Assembly (NCBI GenBank): GCA_029255685.2
Contig: CM055314.2
Span: 11,712,059 to 11,776,058 of the forward strand
DNA: 64,000 nt
From: Silene conica
Lineage: Eukaryota > Streptophyta > Magnoliopsida > Caryophyllales > Caryophyllaceae
Direction: 5' to 3'
Each line of letters begins with the position of its first letter. Position 1 is the first letter of the stretch. Below are positions 22,579 through 35,993 of the stretch, piece after piece. A model generated the notes under the pieces. The model had not been told where the DNA came from. It made no database searches and saw only the letters and a program-made list of their open reading frames with translations. Position numbers and translations under genes: made by a program.

Positions 22579-24475
22579 TATTAATGTTTTTGGGAATGGA
22601 ATATGACATATATTAGGACAACTGTGCTTATTGAATTTCTAAATTGGTTGATTATTTTCTTTATAATCCTAAAGCTATGATTTTTTATTGTTCAAAACTG
22701 TGTATAAAATATTAAGATCATTTGTGAATATTGAGACATAGGAGAATTTTATTTTATCACTTCTTCATTTGATGAATTTGTCAAGTGACTTTGCCCTTTC
22801 TCATAGTTATAGACTGTATCTCTTGTTGGGTTAAATTACTTTTGGCATTTTGAACCTCTGATCTGAGTACTCATTGGTGAGTTTTAGTGATCATTCCTTG
22901 TTTTCTTCTACCTAGGGGAGAAGAAGAGAATGGCTGTTGTCTTATTAGGTTCTGTAGGACACTTGAATTGTACTTGCATACCCCATTTCGATAAGTCAAC
23001 CATTATAACCATGTTTCAGTTGCAAGGTGTTGAAATTGATTAGATTTGAAGTCTTGTTTTTCTTTGTAGCAGATGTTTTCCAGTATCCCATTGCTGATGT
23101 TTTTTTTCGTTGTGTAATTGATGAAACTACTTGATTTAACGTTTTTGTGCAGCTATGACATATCTTGGGTTGTATTTTACATTTATTTAAATGGCTGCTA
23201 GTTTTCTCTATAACCCTAAGCCTCTGACTTTTCTTCTGTTTTTTGTATTTTTGTGTTGAATTATTTGTGCATTGAAACTTTGATGATAATGAGCAACAAT
23301 TGATGAAACTAAGTTGATAATTGCTCATTTACTACATATCAGGGGAGGAATAAAAGAATGAATGAAGCAAGGTGTGATTGAAAACTGAGAAGAAAGAAAC
23401 ATGGATAAACGGAAATTTCGATGGATCTTCCAATCAAGATAAGACTCCCTCGTGGAGTCCGGTTAGATAATGGAATACTGGTCAAATGTCACTGTAGAAC
23501 CACCGAGGCATTATTGAATTTGATTGAGAGTCGTACAAGGAAGTAGAGGTCAATCTACTAACGAATTTGGATGAGAAGAGGGTGTCTGAAAGGAATGTGA
23601 CGAAGCTAATTGATTCATTTTTATTGGCACTCGAAGACAAGATGATGCAAGTCCTGCACATCTGTTGATTATTCGGTGTAACAAACCCCAAATTTCTCGA
23701 TTCTTGTTTATTATTCTTCCTTTGTGATTTTTCGTGCACTAATTGTAGGGAGCGTGTTTCGGTGTGTTAACAGGGTTGTGGTCATCGAACCCAGCCTCAT
23801 AAAATGTGATTGTAAAGGGGACTCCACAAATGTATATTATCTTTGTATTTGTCAAGCTCCTCAGAATATTAATAACAAACTTTCCTTTTGGAAATCAAAG
23901 CAGCACTCAATACTAAATCTAAAACCTACCACACCTGAAAGGTGTTGTTTGTGCTATTTAGTACTCAGACTACTCACTTATGTTCATTAAGCTGTTTTTG
24001 GTAATGGATCTGTCACTTTTCCTTGGGTAAAGTTGATGAAACTTCACTTTTTGATATTTGCAAGCGGTCTTTGGTCCAAACTAGAAATAATATTGAAGAT
24101 GACTTCGTTAATCACCGAACTACTTTTGTTACATATATTTATTTTCAACATTGTCATTTTAGATTATTACCTTTCTTAAAAAAAATTATCCTATATCATT
24201 TTTCAGTTAAAACTTAGCCGCTTCAAATAGTCAACTGAAAAAATATGTAAATGATTTGATCCTGTGCCTCTCCTTACTTAAGGGTTGAGAGTCTTCATCA
24301 TTAGACTAGAATGAAATATGGAGAATTAGTGACTATGAACCTTGCAAGGCATGGAAAAAGAGAAGCGCATGGAAGATGAGAAAGAAGAGGTTCTATAATC
24401 GTTTGAGTAATAATACTTTTAGTTGTAACTATGAACCTTGGATTTGCTTAAAAATCATTTGAAGCATCCCTGCAG
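22579..24475 (+). other. PPR 3' flank and unassigned sequence
   Basis: AT- and T-rich, consistent with a 3' UTR with introns, as is common downstream of PPR genes. Short frames are not convincing. A Glu/Lys-rich stretch at about 24335-24398 (MEKEKRMEDEKEEVL) may be an eroded coiled-coil exon belonging to the ZYP1 fragment that follows. Confidence 0.45.
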
Positions 24476-24910
24476 ATTCAAGCACAGTTGGTCGCTTCAG
24501 AGTGCAAGCTAAAGGAGGCTAAGAATCAGTATGATACTATGATTGACAGTAAACAATCAGAGATTTCAAGGCATTTGAAGGAGATTTCTCACAGGAATTA
24601 TCAGGTTATTTATAATACTATAGTCTACATTGCGTATGATATTTGTTGTTAAAGCATTTAGTCCTTAATTCTTTCTTTCAAACAGGCTATTAATGACATT
24701 AGAAAGTAGTATGAAGTCGAAAAGCAGGATTGCATTTTGATTGAATTGAGATTGTATTAGTGCTCTATTATTGTCTGCAAATGTTTTTTGTAAGTTGGGA
24801 TAGTTGAGACATAATGATCCTTGTCGATACCTTTAGGCGGAGAAGATTGTTGCAGAGATGCAAAGAATGTGTGAACGACTCAATGAGTGCAAAGAAGAAT
24901 CAAAACAGAT
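24476..24910 (+). pseudogene. ZYP1: ZYP1-like (synaptonemal complex transverse filament) gene fragment
   Basis: Three exon-like pieces with intron boundaries. Exon A, 24476-24604 (43 codons, AG before, GT after), reads [18 protein letters not shown] then [14 protein letters not shown]. Exon B starts at 24686 (AINDIRK, then an in-frame TAG, then YEVEKQD). Exon C, from 24837, reads AEKIVAEMQRMCERL and NECKEESKQ. The order and wording match the coiled-coil region of plant ZYP1, which links homologous chromosome axes at meiosis. The stop and missing flanks make it non-functional. Introns are retained, so it was copied as DNA. Confidence 0.72.
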
Positions 24911-25294
24911 CTTTCCCTCGAAGCCATCTAAAGACTAGAACATTGGTGTTGCCATTGTGCATACAAGCAAGAGTTTGTCACAGTCTTGACCATAAATTTC
25001 TCGAATTGGAAGAGAGACAAAGCATTATTTTTGAAAATTCTAAACTACTCAGCTATGTAGGTTGTTTAGCAATATATTTATTCCGTTCCTAATAAAAGCG
25101 ATCCACAATTGGTCAACTTCACAGCCTACTTTTCAAATGATTTACTTTATGTGATTGAAACATGGTGTTTGATAGATGTTCAATTCTCCTTTCACCTTAT
25201 TAGCCGAGTCGGAGATAATGTTGTACTGTCAGTTATAAATTATAATGTCGCAGATTCTGTCGTATATATGATGTTGACTTTCTGCTGTTACCAG

Positions 25295-25483
25295 AGGAGC
25301 CTAGCTTCATACATAAAGAAGTATGCCTGCTCAAGCTCAAATGCAAAGACTGAAGACTTATGGGATGTTCTTGAGGAGGAATTTGGTGAACCTGTAAAGC
25401 AACTAATGAATTCATGGACGCAGCAAAAAGGTTACCTTGTTATCTCTGTTAAGATCAATGATCAGAAGCTGGAGTTCGAGCAG
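25295..25483 (+). pseudogene. APM1: Aminopeptidase M1 exon fragment
   Basis: One complete exon of 63 codons with AG upstream and GT (25484) downstream. It reads RSLASYIKKYAC, KTEDLWDVLEEEFGEPV and LMNSWTQQKGYLVISVK. This is the region of plant M1 zinc metallopeptidases after the catalytic domain, where 'W..QKGYPV' is a family hallmark. The HExxH zinc site is absent, so there can be no peptidase activity. It is preceded by unrelated or eroded sequence (24911-25294). Confidence 0.85.
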
Positions 25484-26931
25484 GTATACTTCACTTCCAC
25501 TTCAATGAATTTTCTTACAGTTTTATCTTGTTATTTTTTGGTAGTTTTCTTGTTATTTTTGGTAGTTTTAATTAGTGTATGTGATCTTATTGCCTCGTTG
25601 GTGTAGTTTATTTCTCACATACATTGCCAGCCTTACTGATTCATGAATTCAATGCAGTCACTCTTTTTGTTGCTAAGCCGTTTAAACTTTGTGAATTTTT
25701 ATTTTTTTCTCATGGTATAGACTATGCTATGCAGAAACACGAATAGAAACACGTACACGTATAGGTCATATCGAAGATTTGGAAGAAGGTTTATGAGTAT
25801 GGAGGACGGTAATGCAGATGCTAGCAGTGTCAGGATTTAAAGCACGACTGAGAGCCCGTTGGAAAATGCCGGAGCTGAAGATATCATCAGGTCTGGTTTC
25901 CTGGTTGTCATACATTTAGACATTGATTGTTCGGCAAATGTCAGTTAGCTTAAACAATGTGTAAAGAACAGGATATATAGTAATACAAATAATGGTGAGA
26001 GAACAGGCATAGACTAAAAAATGGTAAAAACAACAAATTACATTATAATAACCTTTTAAGTTATTAATATTACCATTTTTGTTAATAGTGAAGGATATGA
26101 GTCTGTAGCCAGAATGTTCTTGCTCTACAGATAGATTAACCCACAAGCGTTAATTGAAAGGGGATAGTTAATGTTAGACTTATATGCGTGAATGTAAAGG
26201 GGATTTTCAGATCCATGATGTTCATAGCCAGACATTGACCCTGTTTTACCAGTGTTGATGACATGGACATGGCTACCGCAACTATGGCCTCTAGATATGT
26301 GTCTGACTCGGTATGTAGGAAGTGATCATGTTGACTATAGCCAATAGTGTGGAAGAGGAAAGGGTGGAGGAGAAACATTATAAAAAGGATTGGGATTTCA
26401 GATCTAAGGTTTAGGCAAAGATTTGAGTAAGAAGTGTCAGTTTAAAACGATGACTGCTGAGCTGCTTCATCAGATAAAAAAGATTACCATATAACAAGAA
26501 TCTAAGATACATATTTACCTATTAATAATAACTATACTTATATTGAGTTAATATACGGCTACTATAATATATGTTGATAATATTATAATATTTATTAGTT
26601 AATATTAAAGAGGGTATATAATAACTACTGTATATTTTGTGTATAGTGTTGTTAGTGAGTGACAAGTGGACAATGTGTGATACGGATGATCAAACGGCAC
26701 TTCAAAAGTATTCCTAATATAGAAAGGTAAACAAAGCGAATGTAAATTGAATAGGTAAACAAATGATCGGGACGTACAAAGTACAATACTGGAAGGATTA
26801 ATTGAGAAAAGAAGGAAATTGAGGAGATGTTACACATACATGTCAATTTTTTGTACAATATGTTTCACAATTTCTATGTGAGTCGGTCACTCACGAGACT
26901 AATCTATCAAAACATGTTTCTGTTTCTGCAG
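25484..26931 (+). other. Unassigned intervening sequence
   Basis: Mostly AT-rich and intron-like. A short frame near 25790-25895 (MSMEDGNADASSV, stop, TTESPLENAGAEDIIR) followed by a GT may be another exon piece; it is not recognised. Nothing else is supported. Confidence 0.4.
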
Positions 26932-27789
<858 letters not shown>

Positions 27790-28894
27790 GGAAGTGCAAG
27801 ATGGGATAGGAAGAAAGAAGGGGGATGGAATCACTGGAAACCACAACAGGGAAATCTGGGACCTGACCATGATGACTATGCAGATCCTAATATGGCCATG
27901 TAAGAAGAACAACATAAACTAATATCTGAAATCCTTGATAGCCGGTAAAATAATGAAAAGAAAAACAGAGAAGAAAGCAGAAAGAAAACAAAAAGGATAG
28001 AAAACATCATAAAAAAGAACCTGCTGAAGAATTGCTATGAGTAATTTGAAAATGACTGATTTCTGTAAATTGATATATAGGGTTGACGAAGCAAGACAGC
28101 CATTGTCAAGGAAGGTACCTATAGCATCCAGCAAGATCAAACCTTACCGCATGCTGATAGTTATTAGGCTTTTAGTCCTGGCTGTATTCCTGCGATATCG
28201 TATCCTAATGGTTGCATGTATTATCTGTGAGATATGGTTTGCCTTCTCTTGGATTCTCGATCAGTTCCTTAAATGGTTCCCCATTGAACGAGAAACATAT
28301 TTGGATCGCCTCTCTCTCAGGTAAAGTAGTGCCACCTATGCATGCAATAGTGTTTGTCAAGATTTCTTGTAGACAGATTGTTTCATAATAACATCAACAT
28401 TAACTTAGTGCTTCAAGGGCTCTCACAAATGACATGTTATGATAATTGCGCAATGGTGTTAAGAAACCAACAGCTCCTTATAGCCTTTCACAAAATTAAT
28501 TACGTAATGAGAAAGAACGATAAATACCTCATCGTTCCTCCAGTATCCATGTGGACACATGATACTCGGATATCCATATGGACATTCTGATAACTGTAGG
28601 AGCCCAAGCAAGATTGGTAAACATTGGTATAAACAGCCTGACCCCAGCTTGTGGTGCAGGTATGAGAGAGAAGGTGAACCAAATATGTTGGCACCGATTG
28701 ATGTATTTGTCAGTACAGTGGATCCATTGAAGGAACCTCCTCTATCTACTGCAAACACTGTTCTGTCAATACTAGCAATGGACTACCCAGTGGAAAAATT
28801 TTCATGCTATATTTCGGATGATGGAGTTTCGATGCTTACCTTTGAAGCACTTTCAGAAACTGCTGAATTTGCAAGGAAATGGGTACCTTTCTAA
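27790..28894 (+). pseudogene. CesA: Cellulose synthase catalytic subunit (CesA) fragment
   Basis: Three exon-like pieces. 27790-27900 reads WKPQQGNLGPDHDDYADPN. 28081-28320 reads [18 protein letters not shown], then the first membrane spans, then [14 protein letters not shown] and [12 protein letters not shown]. 28660-28894 reads [32 protein letters not shown] and [18 protein letters not shown]. These are the N-terminal membrane segment and the start of the glycosyltransferase domain of plant CesA, the plasma-membrane rosette enzyme. About 15 residues normally between the first two membrane helices are deleted near 28204. The D,D,D,QxxRW core beyond FARKWVPF is absent, so it cannot make cellulose. 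Confidence 0.95.
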
Positions 28895-29757
28895 GTAAGA
28901 GAGTGATATTTTCTCTTCTGTTCTAGCACACTTGGATTTCCGAGTTGTGCTTGAGGCAGATGGTATATCGGAAGAACAATATGTTTTCTCCTTTGAAAAA
29001 AGGGACACAGTTGAAACTATGACCATAACTCATAATGGAGGAGTATGCTGATAATACCTTAAGAACTACCTCTTACATGCAGGTAAACTTTTATCTTCAA
29101 TTATGTAATGTGAATTACTTTATTGTTTTGCTTCTGTTGATGTTCTTTGATTCAATACTTTCAATTATATCCAGAATCAGTCCAGGTATCCATGAAGTTA
29201 ATGATATTCTTCGGCTTCAAGATCAAGAGGTGGTTAACCAGCATCCTGCTCCTAATATAGTTGACAATGTCATGGTTGACTCACAAGTATGGGATCATAA
29301 TCCCCACGTTGAGCCGCCAGGTATCCATGAAAGCAGTTATATTCAATATTATGTTGACAGTTGTATTCTTTTGTCAAAAGTATGGTCTTCGCTGCAAATT
29401 GCTTAGAACTGTTGCCTAACAACGATAGCCTTATGACTTTTAGTTAGTCATTCTGTATCTATACACTCTTCTGGTTGAGTGCCAATGCAGTTATGCAGCT
29501 CTGCTTACAAGTCATCTGAAAACAGCCTTTATGTGTTGACATTGGATAATTAAGGGCTTAAGGGTTTTGCGAACATATTGATGCACCTTACACTCTTTTG
29601 GTATTGAGATCTTAAAGTACTGCTTCATTTTGTTATTTGGAATTGCCCTATTTGCTTTTGCACAGATGTTAAAGAGGGCGGATTAGACTTGCTACGGTAT
29701 TTCTCCTAGATTTTCGTTTCTTCACTCATTTTCCTTTTCTAATTGTATATTCTGTAG
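28895..29757 (+). other. Unidentified exon-like pieces
   Basis: A frame at about 28930-29040 reads VVLEADGISEEQYVFSFEKR and TVETMTITHNGG, and continues one frame over as YADNTLRTTSYMQ up to a GT at 29083. A second piece from about 29175 (after AG) reads GIHEVNDILRLQDQEVVNQH. A short DVKEGGLDLLR exon follows a CACAG near 29666. All look like real exon remnants with frameshifts, but I do not recognise the genes. Confidence 0.4.
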
Positions 29758-30035
29758 AGGTGACAACTGTGATCGTGAGGAAATTACTGTGGCTGCGTGG
29801 CATGTTACAAAAGCTGATCTTGAGAAGGAACTCAAGAAATTCGGCGAAATTAAACCAAACGGAGGGAGCATCAAGAGGAATCCTGTAAGTTCACACTATT
29901 TCATTGTGTAAATTTCTTAATCAACTATGGTTTGAAGTTTAATTAACACAATATGGGTGTATTTTGCGAAAATATGGTGTTTGCTTTGCATTCGGAGAGT
30001 TCGAAGATTTGTCTGGTGCTCATAACGCAATTAAG
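29758..30035 (+). pseudogene. NTF2/RRM (G3BP-like) protein fragment
   Basis: Exon 29758-29884 (AG before, GTAAGT after) reads ADLEKELKKFGEIKPNGG. The next piece, from about 29965, reads YGVCFAFGEFEDLSGAHNAI followed by KA. Together they form the first half of an RNA-recognition motif, with RNP1-like GVCFAFGEFE. The style matches the RRM of plant G3BP-like proteins (NTF2 domain plus RRM), which act in stress granules and mRNA handling. NTF2 and RGG parts are absent, so this is a fragment. Confidence 0.7.
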
Positions 30036-30430
30036 GCATACCCCCTAACTTTTGTTACTACTGTATGCTTCCAGGATAAAATTTATGTGTTTGGTCTGTA
30101 CGCTGCGTGGCCTTGTGTAATCATATCATCTTTTACACCAGTCACTCATTTCCGAGGATTTTCTTCAATTTTCTTAGTTTCACTGTCTGACTGAAATCTT
30201 CAAGACCTACCATTTTTATTACCATCACCATCAAGATTACTATTTAATGTTTTTAACTGTTAAGTCATGATGAAATCATTTGGGTTTACGGATAAATAAA
30301 TGCTTGATTGCTCTTGTAATTGTTTAGATTAACTTGATGAGTCAATCCCACAAGCTTATTAATGGCGTGTGTTGTGTGAATAACCGAACATTGAAGTTTA
30401 TTAACATGCTTGGTCTCATGTTTGTTACAG

Positions 30431-30537
30431 CTCAGGTTGCAGGTTCAGCAGCATGGCTAGGCCGAGGACTTTCATGCGTGTGCGCTCAGAGAAGAGTCAG
30501 TGACGCTCAGCCGTCTTTTGATCTGACTCCAACTCAG
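30431..30537 (+). pseudogene. ELMO-domain protein exon fragment
   Basis: A single exon between TTACAG and GTTATT. The frame reads GSAAWLGRGLSCVCAQRR and PSFDLTPTQ. This WLGRGLSCVCAQRR...FDLTPxQ block is found N-terminal to the ELMO/CED-12 domain in plant ELMO-domain proteins. The ELMO domain itself is not present. The call rests on one exon. Confidence 0.65.
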
Positions 30538-30589
30538 GTTATTTATGTGAGATTAAGCAGCTGATTGTGATGCCGCAACTCTAAGTACC

Positions 30590-32335
30590 GAAGAGACTTT
30601 GGTTCCCAATCCATGGGTGTGGATAAATATATTGGTGTGCACTTATTCGGGGACGATCAAGCTTAAGTCTGACTCATGTGACGTTCAGCCCCAATGGAGA
30701 AGAAGTCCTTATAAACTACAGTGGAGAGCATGTGTACCTGATGGATGTAAATCAAGGTTTGCAAACCTGTTTGTCCTGTGTGACTCTGTTCTATCTGGTT
30801 ATTTTATTCATGCGGGCCATTTTTGCTTAGTTTAATTGATCCGGTGTCTTTTGTAACAGCTTGGACTTTTTACAGCTACTGTTCTTAGTAATAAGAAATT
30901 TATTATATTGGCTCCTTCAATTTAACTGATCCTTCATGAACGCCGTCAAATGTGTTTATTTGGTGTTATACTGTTATGAAAGCTATCTAATTGTACTCCG
31001 TACAATGGATGATAATTGAGATGACTTGAAGGCAGAAATATACTGTAAATATGTTGGAACAGTGTTTCTTATTTGATGTTGGTACCGTTTCCATATATAT
31101 GCTAAAAACGTACTCGTATAACCAAAAGCAAATATTTATTCTGGACCTTGGCTTTATGGTATTAGCTTGGAAATTGGTTTAATTAAGCCGTATTGTAGGA
31201 CTCTTTGATCACTACATTTACAATTTTTCTTTGTAGGTAGTGGATGTGTTCAGTATACATCTGGAGATGTTGCAAAGCTCTCTTGCTTTTCTCCTACTCT
31301 TAATGGTGTGAACATGACCCATCTAAGAGGTGCTGCCAGTGATGAAAATTCAACTGTCCGGAGCTGTCCTACTGTACAGGTACGTGTTGCAGCATCTGCG
31401 TTACTTGTTTTCCGTTTTCCTGAGACTTACATTCTAATCCAGGTTGTTGAACTCTCAAATCAGCTTAAAAGGTGCAGAAAACTAGTGCACTGCTGCTGTT
31501 GTTTTAGATAAGGTACTATGTAAAGGTGAAGTGTTTGTCAAGTAACAAAAGTTTTCTGTTATGTAATTTTCTTCAGATTGCAGCCTAAATGATCTGGCTT
31601 TCATGTAGCATGTTTTTTTGTTTGGTTTTAAGCTGTTTGTAATAAGTACACACAGCGCACAAGTTTCACTTGATCTGAACTTTCTAGCTTACTCTTCTTC
31701 CTGATGCTGATGCTGCATCATGTCTGATGTGCCTGCATTTGTCATAATTTTGTAGCTGAAGATGAAAAGAACAAGCCAAATGATAGGGGACATAAGTTTG
31801 AATCACGAGCTGTCAGAGTGATATCATTAATTGACATAATTTATCGCTCAGAAGGAAATAGTGATGCTTCACAAGATGGTCGTAGATCTGAAAGAGAGGA
31901 CTCTGATTACGATGAAGAACTAGAGTTAGACTTTGAAACGAGGGTCATGATGCTGATCCCAATGTTCTTCATGGAAGTTTGAATTTGAGATTCCATAGAA
32001 GGCCTGAATCAGCAAGGCAAGCTGTTGGTTTAAACGGCTCATGTGGGTCTCCTTCCTTTTCCAGCCAAAATGATAAAACAAGCTACCAGGTTCGTATAAG
32101 TTCGTTACTATAGTTAAACCTGTAATATTGAAAATTGTAAAGCATACTCTTCTCTTGGTCTTGTTAGGTTGATCACATCTTATCTCCTTGATACCTTGAT
32201 TAGGTCTCAGTTATATTTTAATAGCCTATCTATTCACCTTGATTCTTGACTTATCCTTGATTACGGAAATTATGTTGCCTGCAGCCAGAAACTGTCATTG
32301 ATATGAAGCGGCGATATGTTGGCAGCCAGAAATTA
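30590..32335 (+). pseudogene. WD40/TPR (DCAF/WDTC1-like) gene fragment, several exons
   Basis: Consecutive exon-like pieces: about 30660-30757 (SLTHVTFSPNGEEVLINYSG, EHVYLMDVNQ, then GT), 31238-31379 (GCVQYTSGDVAKLSCFSPTL, CPTVQ, then GT), 31756-32089 (EDEKNKPNDRGH... and, after a frameshift near 31945, GHDADPNVLHGSLNLRFHRR ... SYQ, then GT) and 32283 onward (PETVIDMKRRYVG). The order fits plant WD40 plus TPR substrate receptors of CUL4-DDB1 ligases. Reading-frame breaks and truncation by the Copia element at 32345 make it non-functional. The family call is from motif style and is less certain than the CesA or GSNOR calls. Confidence 0.55.
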
Positions 32336-32344
32336 TGTTACGAA

Positions 32345-32476
32345 AATTATTTCCGCTATAGTTTTGCATGCATAAGATCTTGCACATAAATTAATATGAG
32401 ATTAATTATAAGTAGATAATTAGTAAGACTAAAGAATATGAATATGTTAGTATGACTACACGTACGTTTTCCTTCA
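32345..32476 (+). repeat. Truncated 5' LTR (last 130 bp) of the gag-only Copia
   Basis: Matches the last 130 bp of the full LTR that ends at 39612. The 5' 1.1 kb are missing and replaced by host fragment sequence. Confidence 0.85.
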
Positions 32477-34959
32477 AGTGGTATCAGAGCATTAGGTTGC
32501 TTGCATGCAACTCGATTTTTTACGTTTTTGCGAGAAAATGCGATTTTAATTAAAAAAAAACGAAAATGGTTAGTACATATATGATATGCACGAAAATCAT
32601 ATTGCATGTATACTTTCTGGTCTTAAAATAGTTTTAAGTCATTTTTGATGATTTATGGAATAATATTGTTCGATATTGTATTTAAATTGTTTAATTTAGG
32701 CTTAAAATCGGTTAAATATGTTTTATTATGGGAAAAATAGCTAAATAATGTTTCTGGCCGTGAATTTTAAATATGTTCTCATATTCATTTAACATATTAT
32801 GAATATATAATTTTCGAAATTATTTAAGTTTTATGCATGGTTTATGAATTTTTAATGGTTAAATAGTCATAAAATGAGATAAATATGGGTTAAATAGTTA
32901 TATTATGAATTTAACTATAAATTTTTTTGTAGATGTCACATGCAATATATGAAATACATAATAAATTTTTCAGAAATTTTTCGTTAATATTGCATGAATA
33001 TTAATTTTTATCGTAAAAATTGTAATATTAGTGACATATTTTAGCTTAAATAGTTTAAGTTCGAATTTGACCATAAAAATTAAATATAGTGTCACATATA
33101 TTATTTCTAGCATGCATGTAATTTTTGAGCTAATTATCTCGAATTTTGCATGAGAAATGATTTTAATCGGTAAAATCGCGTAATATATGACACGAATTAT
33201 TAAAAAATAGTAAAAGTTACTAAAATGGTCCGAAAAATTCACCCATATTAGTCATATTATGTATGATCATCAACATATTTTTATTTAGTGCCAAAAGTTT
33301 CTGAAATTTTAATTTTTAATTTTAAAAGGTTAAAATTGGAGATTGAGTGTTGGAAGAGTCATAATCATTTCCAATCCTAAAACAGTGTGCATCTGATTTT
33401 TCTTTGCATTTTCAGATACTTTGAGTGTCTAGGAAGATGTAAAAATTATATAAGTATTTTATTTCATAATTTTTGAAGTAGTTTTGAATTTTTCGATTAA
33501 TTATGCATGTACACGGCTATTTTACGAAATAAAAGGGATATTTCGAAAATATTTAAATTTTAAGGATCTGAAATTTTTGAAAATTTTAAGTATGTTCAAA
33601 ATTTTGAATTTTGAATTTTCGAAATTTTTGTGACTCGTTTGATTATTTTAATGCTATTTCCCGTGAAACCGATTAAAACCGAACAATATTAATATAAAAG
33701 TTAAGTTATTTCGAAATTTGAGTAAGACTAAATTTTGAATCCTAAAATGTGTTAAGAAACTTAACTAAATCATGAATAGTGATTCATAGAGTGATTAGTG
33801 ATTTTAAAATTGTTTAAATCACGTTATTCAATAAAACCGTGTTATTACGAATAACGATATTTAAAACGTGTTTAAATAGGACGATTTGGCTTATGTTTTG
33901 CATTTGACATAAGCATTGCATATTTAATTATCATTTATGAATGTCATATTTTATTTACGTAATTTTGGAATTATGTAATTTACTTAGTATGGCCTTAGAT
34001 TTTAATCGATATTTCCCGTAATGTAAGGGTTTATCGATTCGGTTGTAATTTAATGTGATCTCGTATCACTTTATTTTATTGTTTTATTTTATTTTATTTT
34101 ATAATGTATAAAATAGATAGAAAATTTGTAATTATTTGTAATTCCGGAGATCCTTGAAGACGGTGCCATTTCGGAAAGGAGTTCCGACCAAGACGGAGTT
34201 TGCCTTGGGATGCGTGCCGCGTGTGAAGTTCAAGGGACCAAAGGAGTTGGTTTCCGAATTTGTAATTTACTTTATTTTCTATTTTAGGAAAGACCATACT
34301 AGGGGTTTATTTATGCTTTTAAGTTTTTATGCTTTTATTTATGCTTATCATGTTTGCATGCATAGCCAAATCGTCATTCAAACTCATGCATTTCATCGAT
34401 TTTATCGACCGTGTCAATTAAATTATCGATAATTCACCGACTTAGTTCACTTAAAGGAGATAGATAATAAATTGACAAGATCTCTTACGTTATTTAAAAT
34501 CGAGACATAGCCTTACCAAAAAGTAAAGAACCCGCGAAGGTTCTTCTTCATAAGGGAGTAGGCTCGGCTAAAATGGGGTGCAAACCTTATTACGTTGGTG
34601 AAGTGGGGTAATATGATTACGTTCTCGAAATTTGGTTGATCTCGACGAAGGTATTCGAGCCACCGTAGTGGTAATAAGTTCGGGCTAAGATAAGAATTAG
34701 TGTAATTTTATCGACCGAGAGTTCTAAAAGTAGAATCGATTAAGGGGTTAATCTACCGAGTCATATTAATAAGGGATGTATCGGCTAAACCGTGCCCGAG
34801 TTAGTATGTATTTGGGTCTCGGGATCATTTACTTAATTGGGTAAGGGATCATTAAGTAGATGTTTAACTTGTTTAAATTTACAAGTTTAATTATTAAAAC
34901 GATAATAGTGTTTTAATTCCTTTATTTTACTGTAGTTCATTTTCGACTTTCAATCATCA
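32477..34959 (+). other. Leader of the gag-only Copia
   Basis: About 2.5 kb of non-coding AT-rich leader starting with the PBS TGGTATCAGAGC at 32479. No ORF is supported. Confidence 0.75.
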
Positions 34960-35993
34960 ATGGCAAATAACGCTCCACCTCTCCCACACCACGTTTCATG
35001 GCTTCGGTCCTTTATGGATCGTTGCAAGCTTGAGAAGCATGGCGCCAATTTTAAGGATTGGGACGCCCAATTGGTATTGGCCGCGGAAGCCGACGATAAG
35101 ACTCGTTATCTTACCATTGCCGCTCCTCCCACTCCCGGTGCTCGTTCATCGGAAGCGACTCGTGAGGCCTATGAGACCTACATGAAGGAGTCACATGCTT
35201 TGAAGAACGTGCTTATATTTTCAATGGAGCCGGATCTCCAAAGAAGAATGATTAAGCTAGCCATGGCTAATGAGATTTACACCAAGATTGCGACCATGTT
35301 TTCGCAAGCTCCTAGGGTAATCCAATATGAGGCGACCTCCGTATTCTTTGATTTGACCTTAAAGGAAGGTCAAAGGGTTAGTACTCATGTGCTCAAAATG
35401 GTTGAGCTAGCCGAAACCTTGAAGTTGCAAGGGGTGAATGTTCCCGACTCGCTTATTATTGACAAAATCCTTCACTCCCTCAACAAAGTGAAATCGTATG
35501 TTCAATTTCGGGTAAATTATAACATGCGCAATCAAGAAACCTCCTTGGACGAGTTACATAAGATGTTGGTCCAAGCGGAGAGGGATATGGGACTTAATGA
35601 GAGTTCCACAAAGGATATTCTAAATATCGAGACGAAAAGCAAGGCGAAGTTTAAGCGCAAGGCTAACAAGGGTAAAAATGTCAAAGCCTTCAAACCCGCA
35701 TCTCCTAAAGAGAAGACTTTTACGAAAGGTGCTTCTTCTTCGTCGTCATCAAAGGTTGAAGACAAGTGTCATTATTGCACTAGGATGGGGCATTGGAAGC
35801 GCAATTGCCCGAAGTATCTCCATGACCTCAAAGCCGGAAATGTTCTTGCAGCAGGTATTAATTCTCGTCTAATTCATGTTATTTAATCAATTTTTGTATA
35901 GTGATACAAGTTATTGATTCTTACCCGTTTATAAATTGTTTTAAAGGGGCTCCTACCAAAGACAAAGGCAAGGAGCAAGCGAAGGACGCTTGA
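34960..35993 (+). CDS. Copia-type Gag with CCHC knuckle, probably spliced
   Basis: The 308-codon frame (34960-35886) is the capsid-nucleocapsid protein that packages retrotransposon RNA. Residues ~1-230 form the helical UBN2-type gag core (AYETYMKESHALKNVLIFSM, FDLTLKEGQRVSTHVLKMVE). A Lys-rich linker leads to a zinc knuckle CHYCTRMGHWKRNC (about residues 268-281, C-x2-C-x4-H-x4-C). Near the end a donor GCAG|GTATT (intron from 35855) and acceptor AAAG|GGG (intron end 35946) define a 92-bp intron. Splicing would replace the last residues with a short charged tail (APTKDKGKEQAKDA) and stop at 35993. No pol frame follows either form. Confidence 0.85.

Noticed and set aside
23482-23739. 85-codon minus-strand ORF downstream of the PPR gene
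   Set aside because: No domain, no codon pattern and no conserved neighbour; likely chance.
24814-25606. Long + frames 24814-25092 and 25109-25606 as complete genes
   Set aside because: They join exon pieces of ZYP1 and aminopeptidase to intron sequence; real exon borders are shorter and marked by AG/GT.
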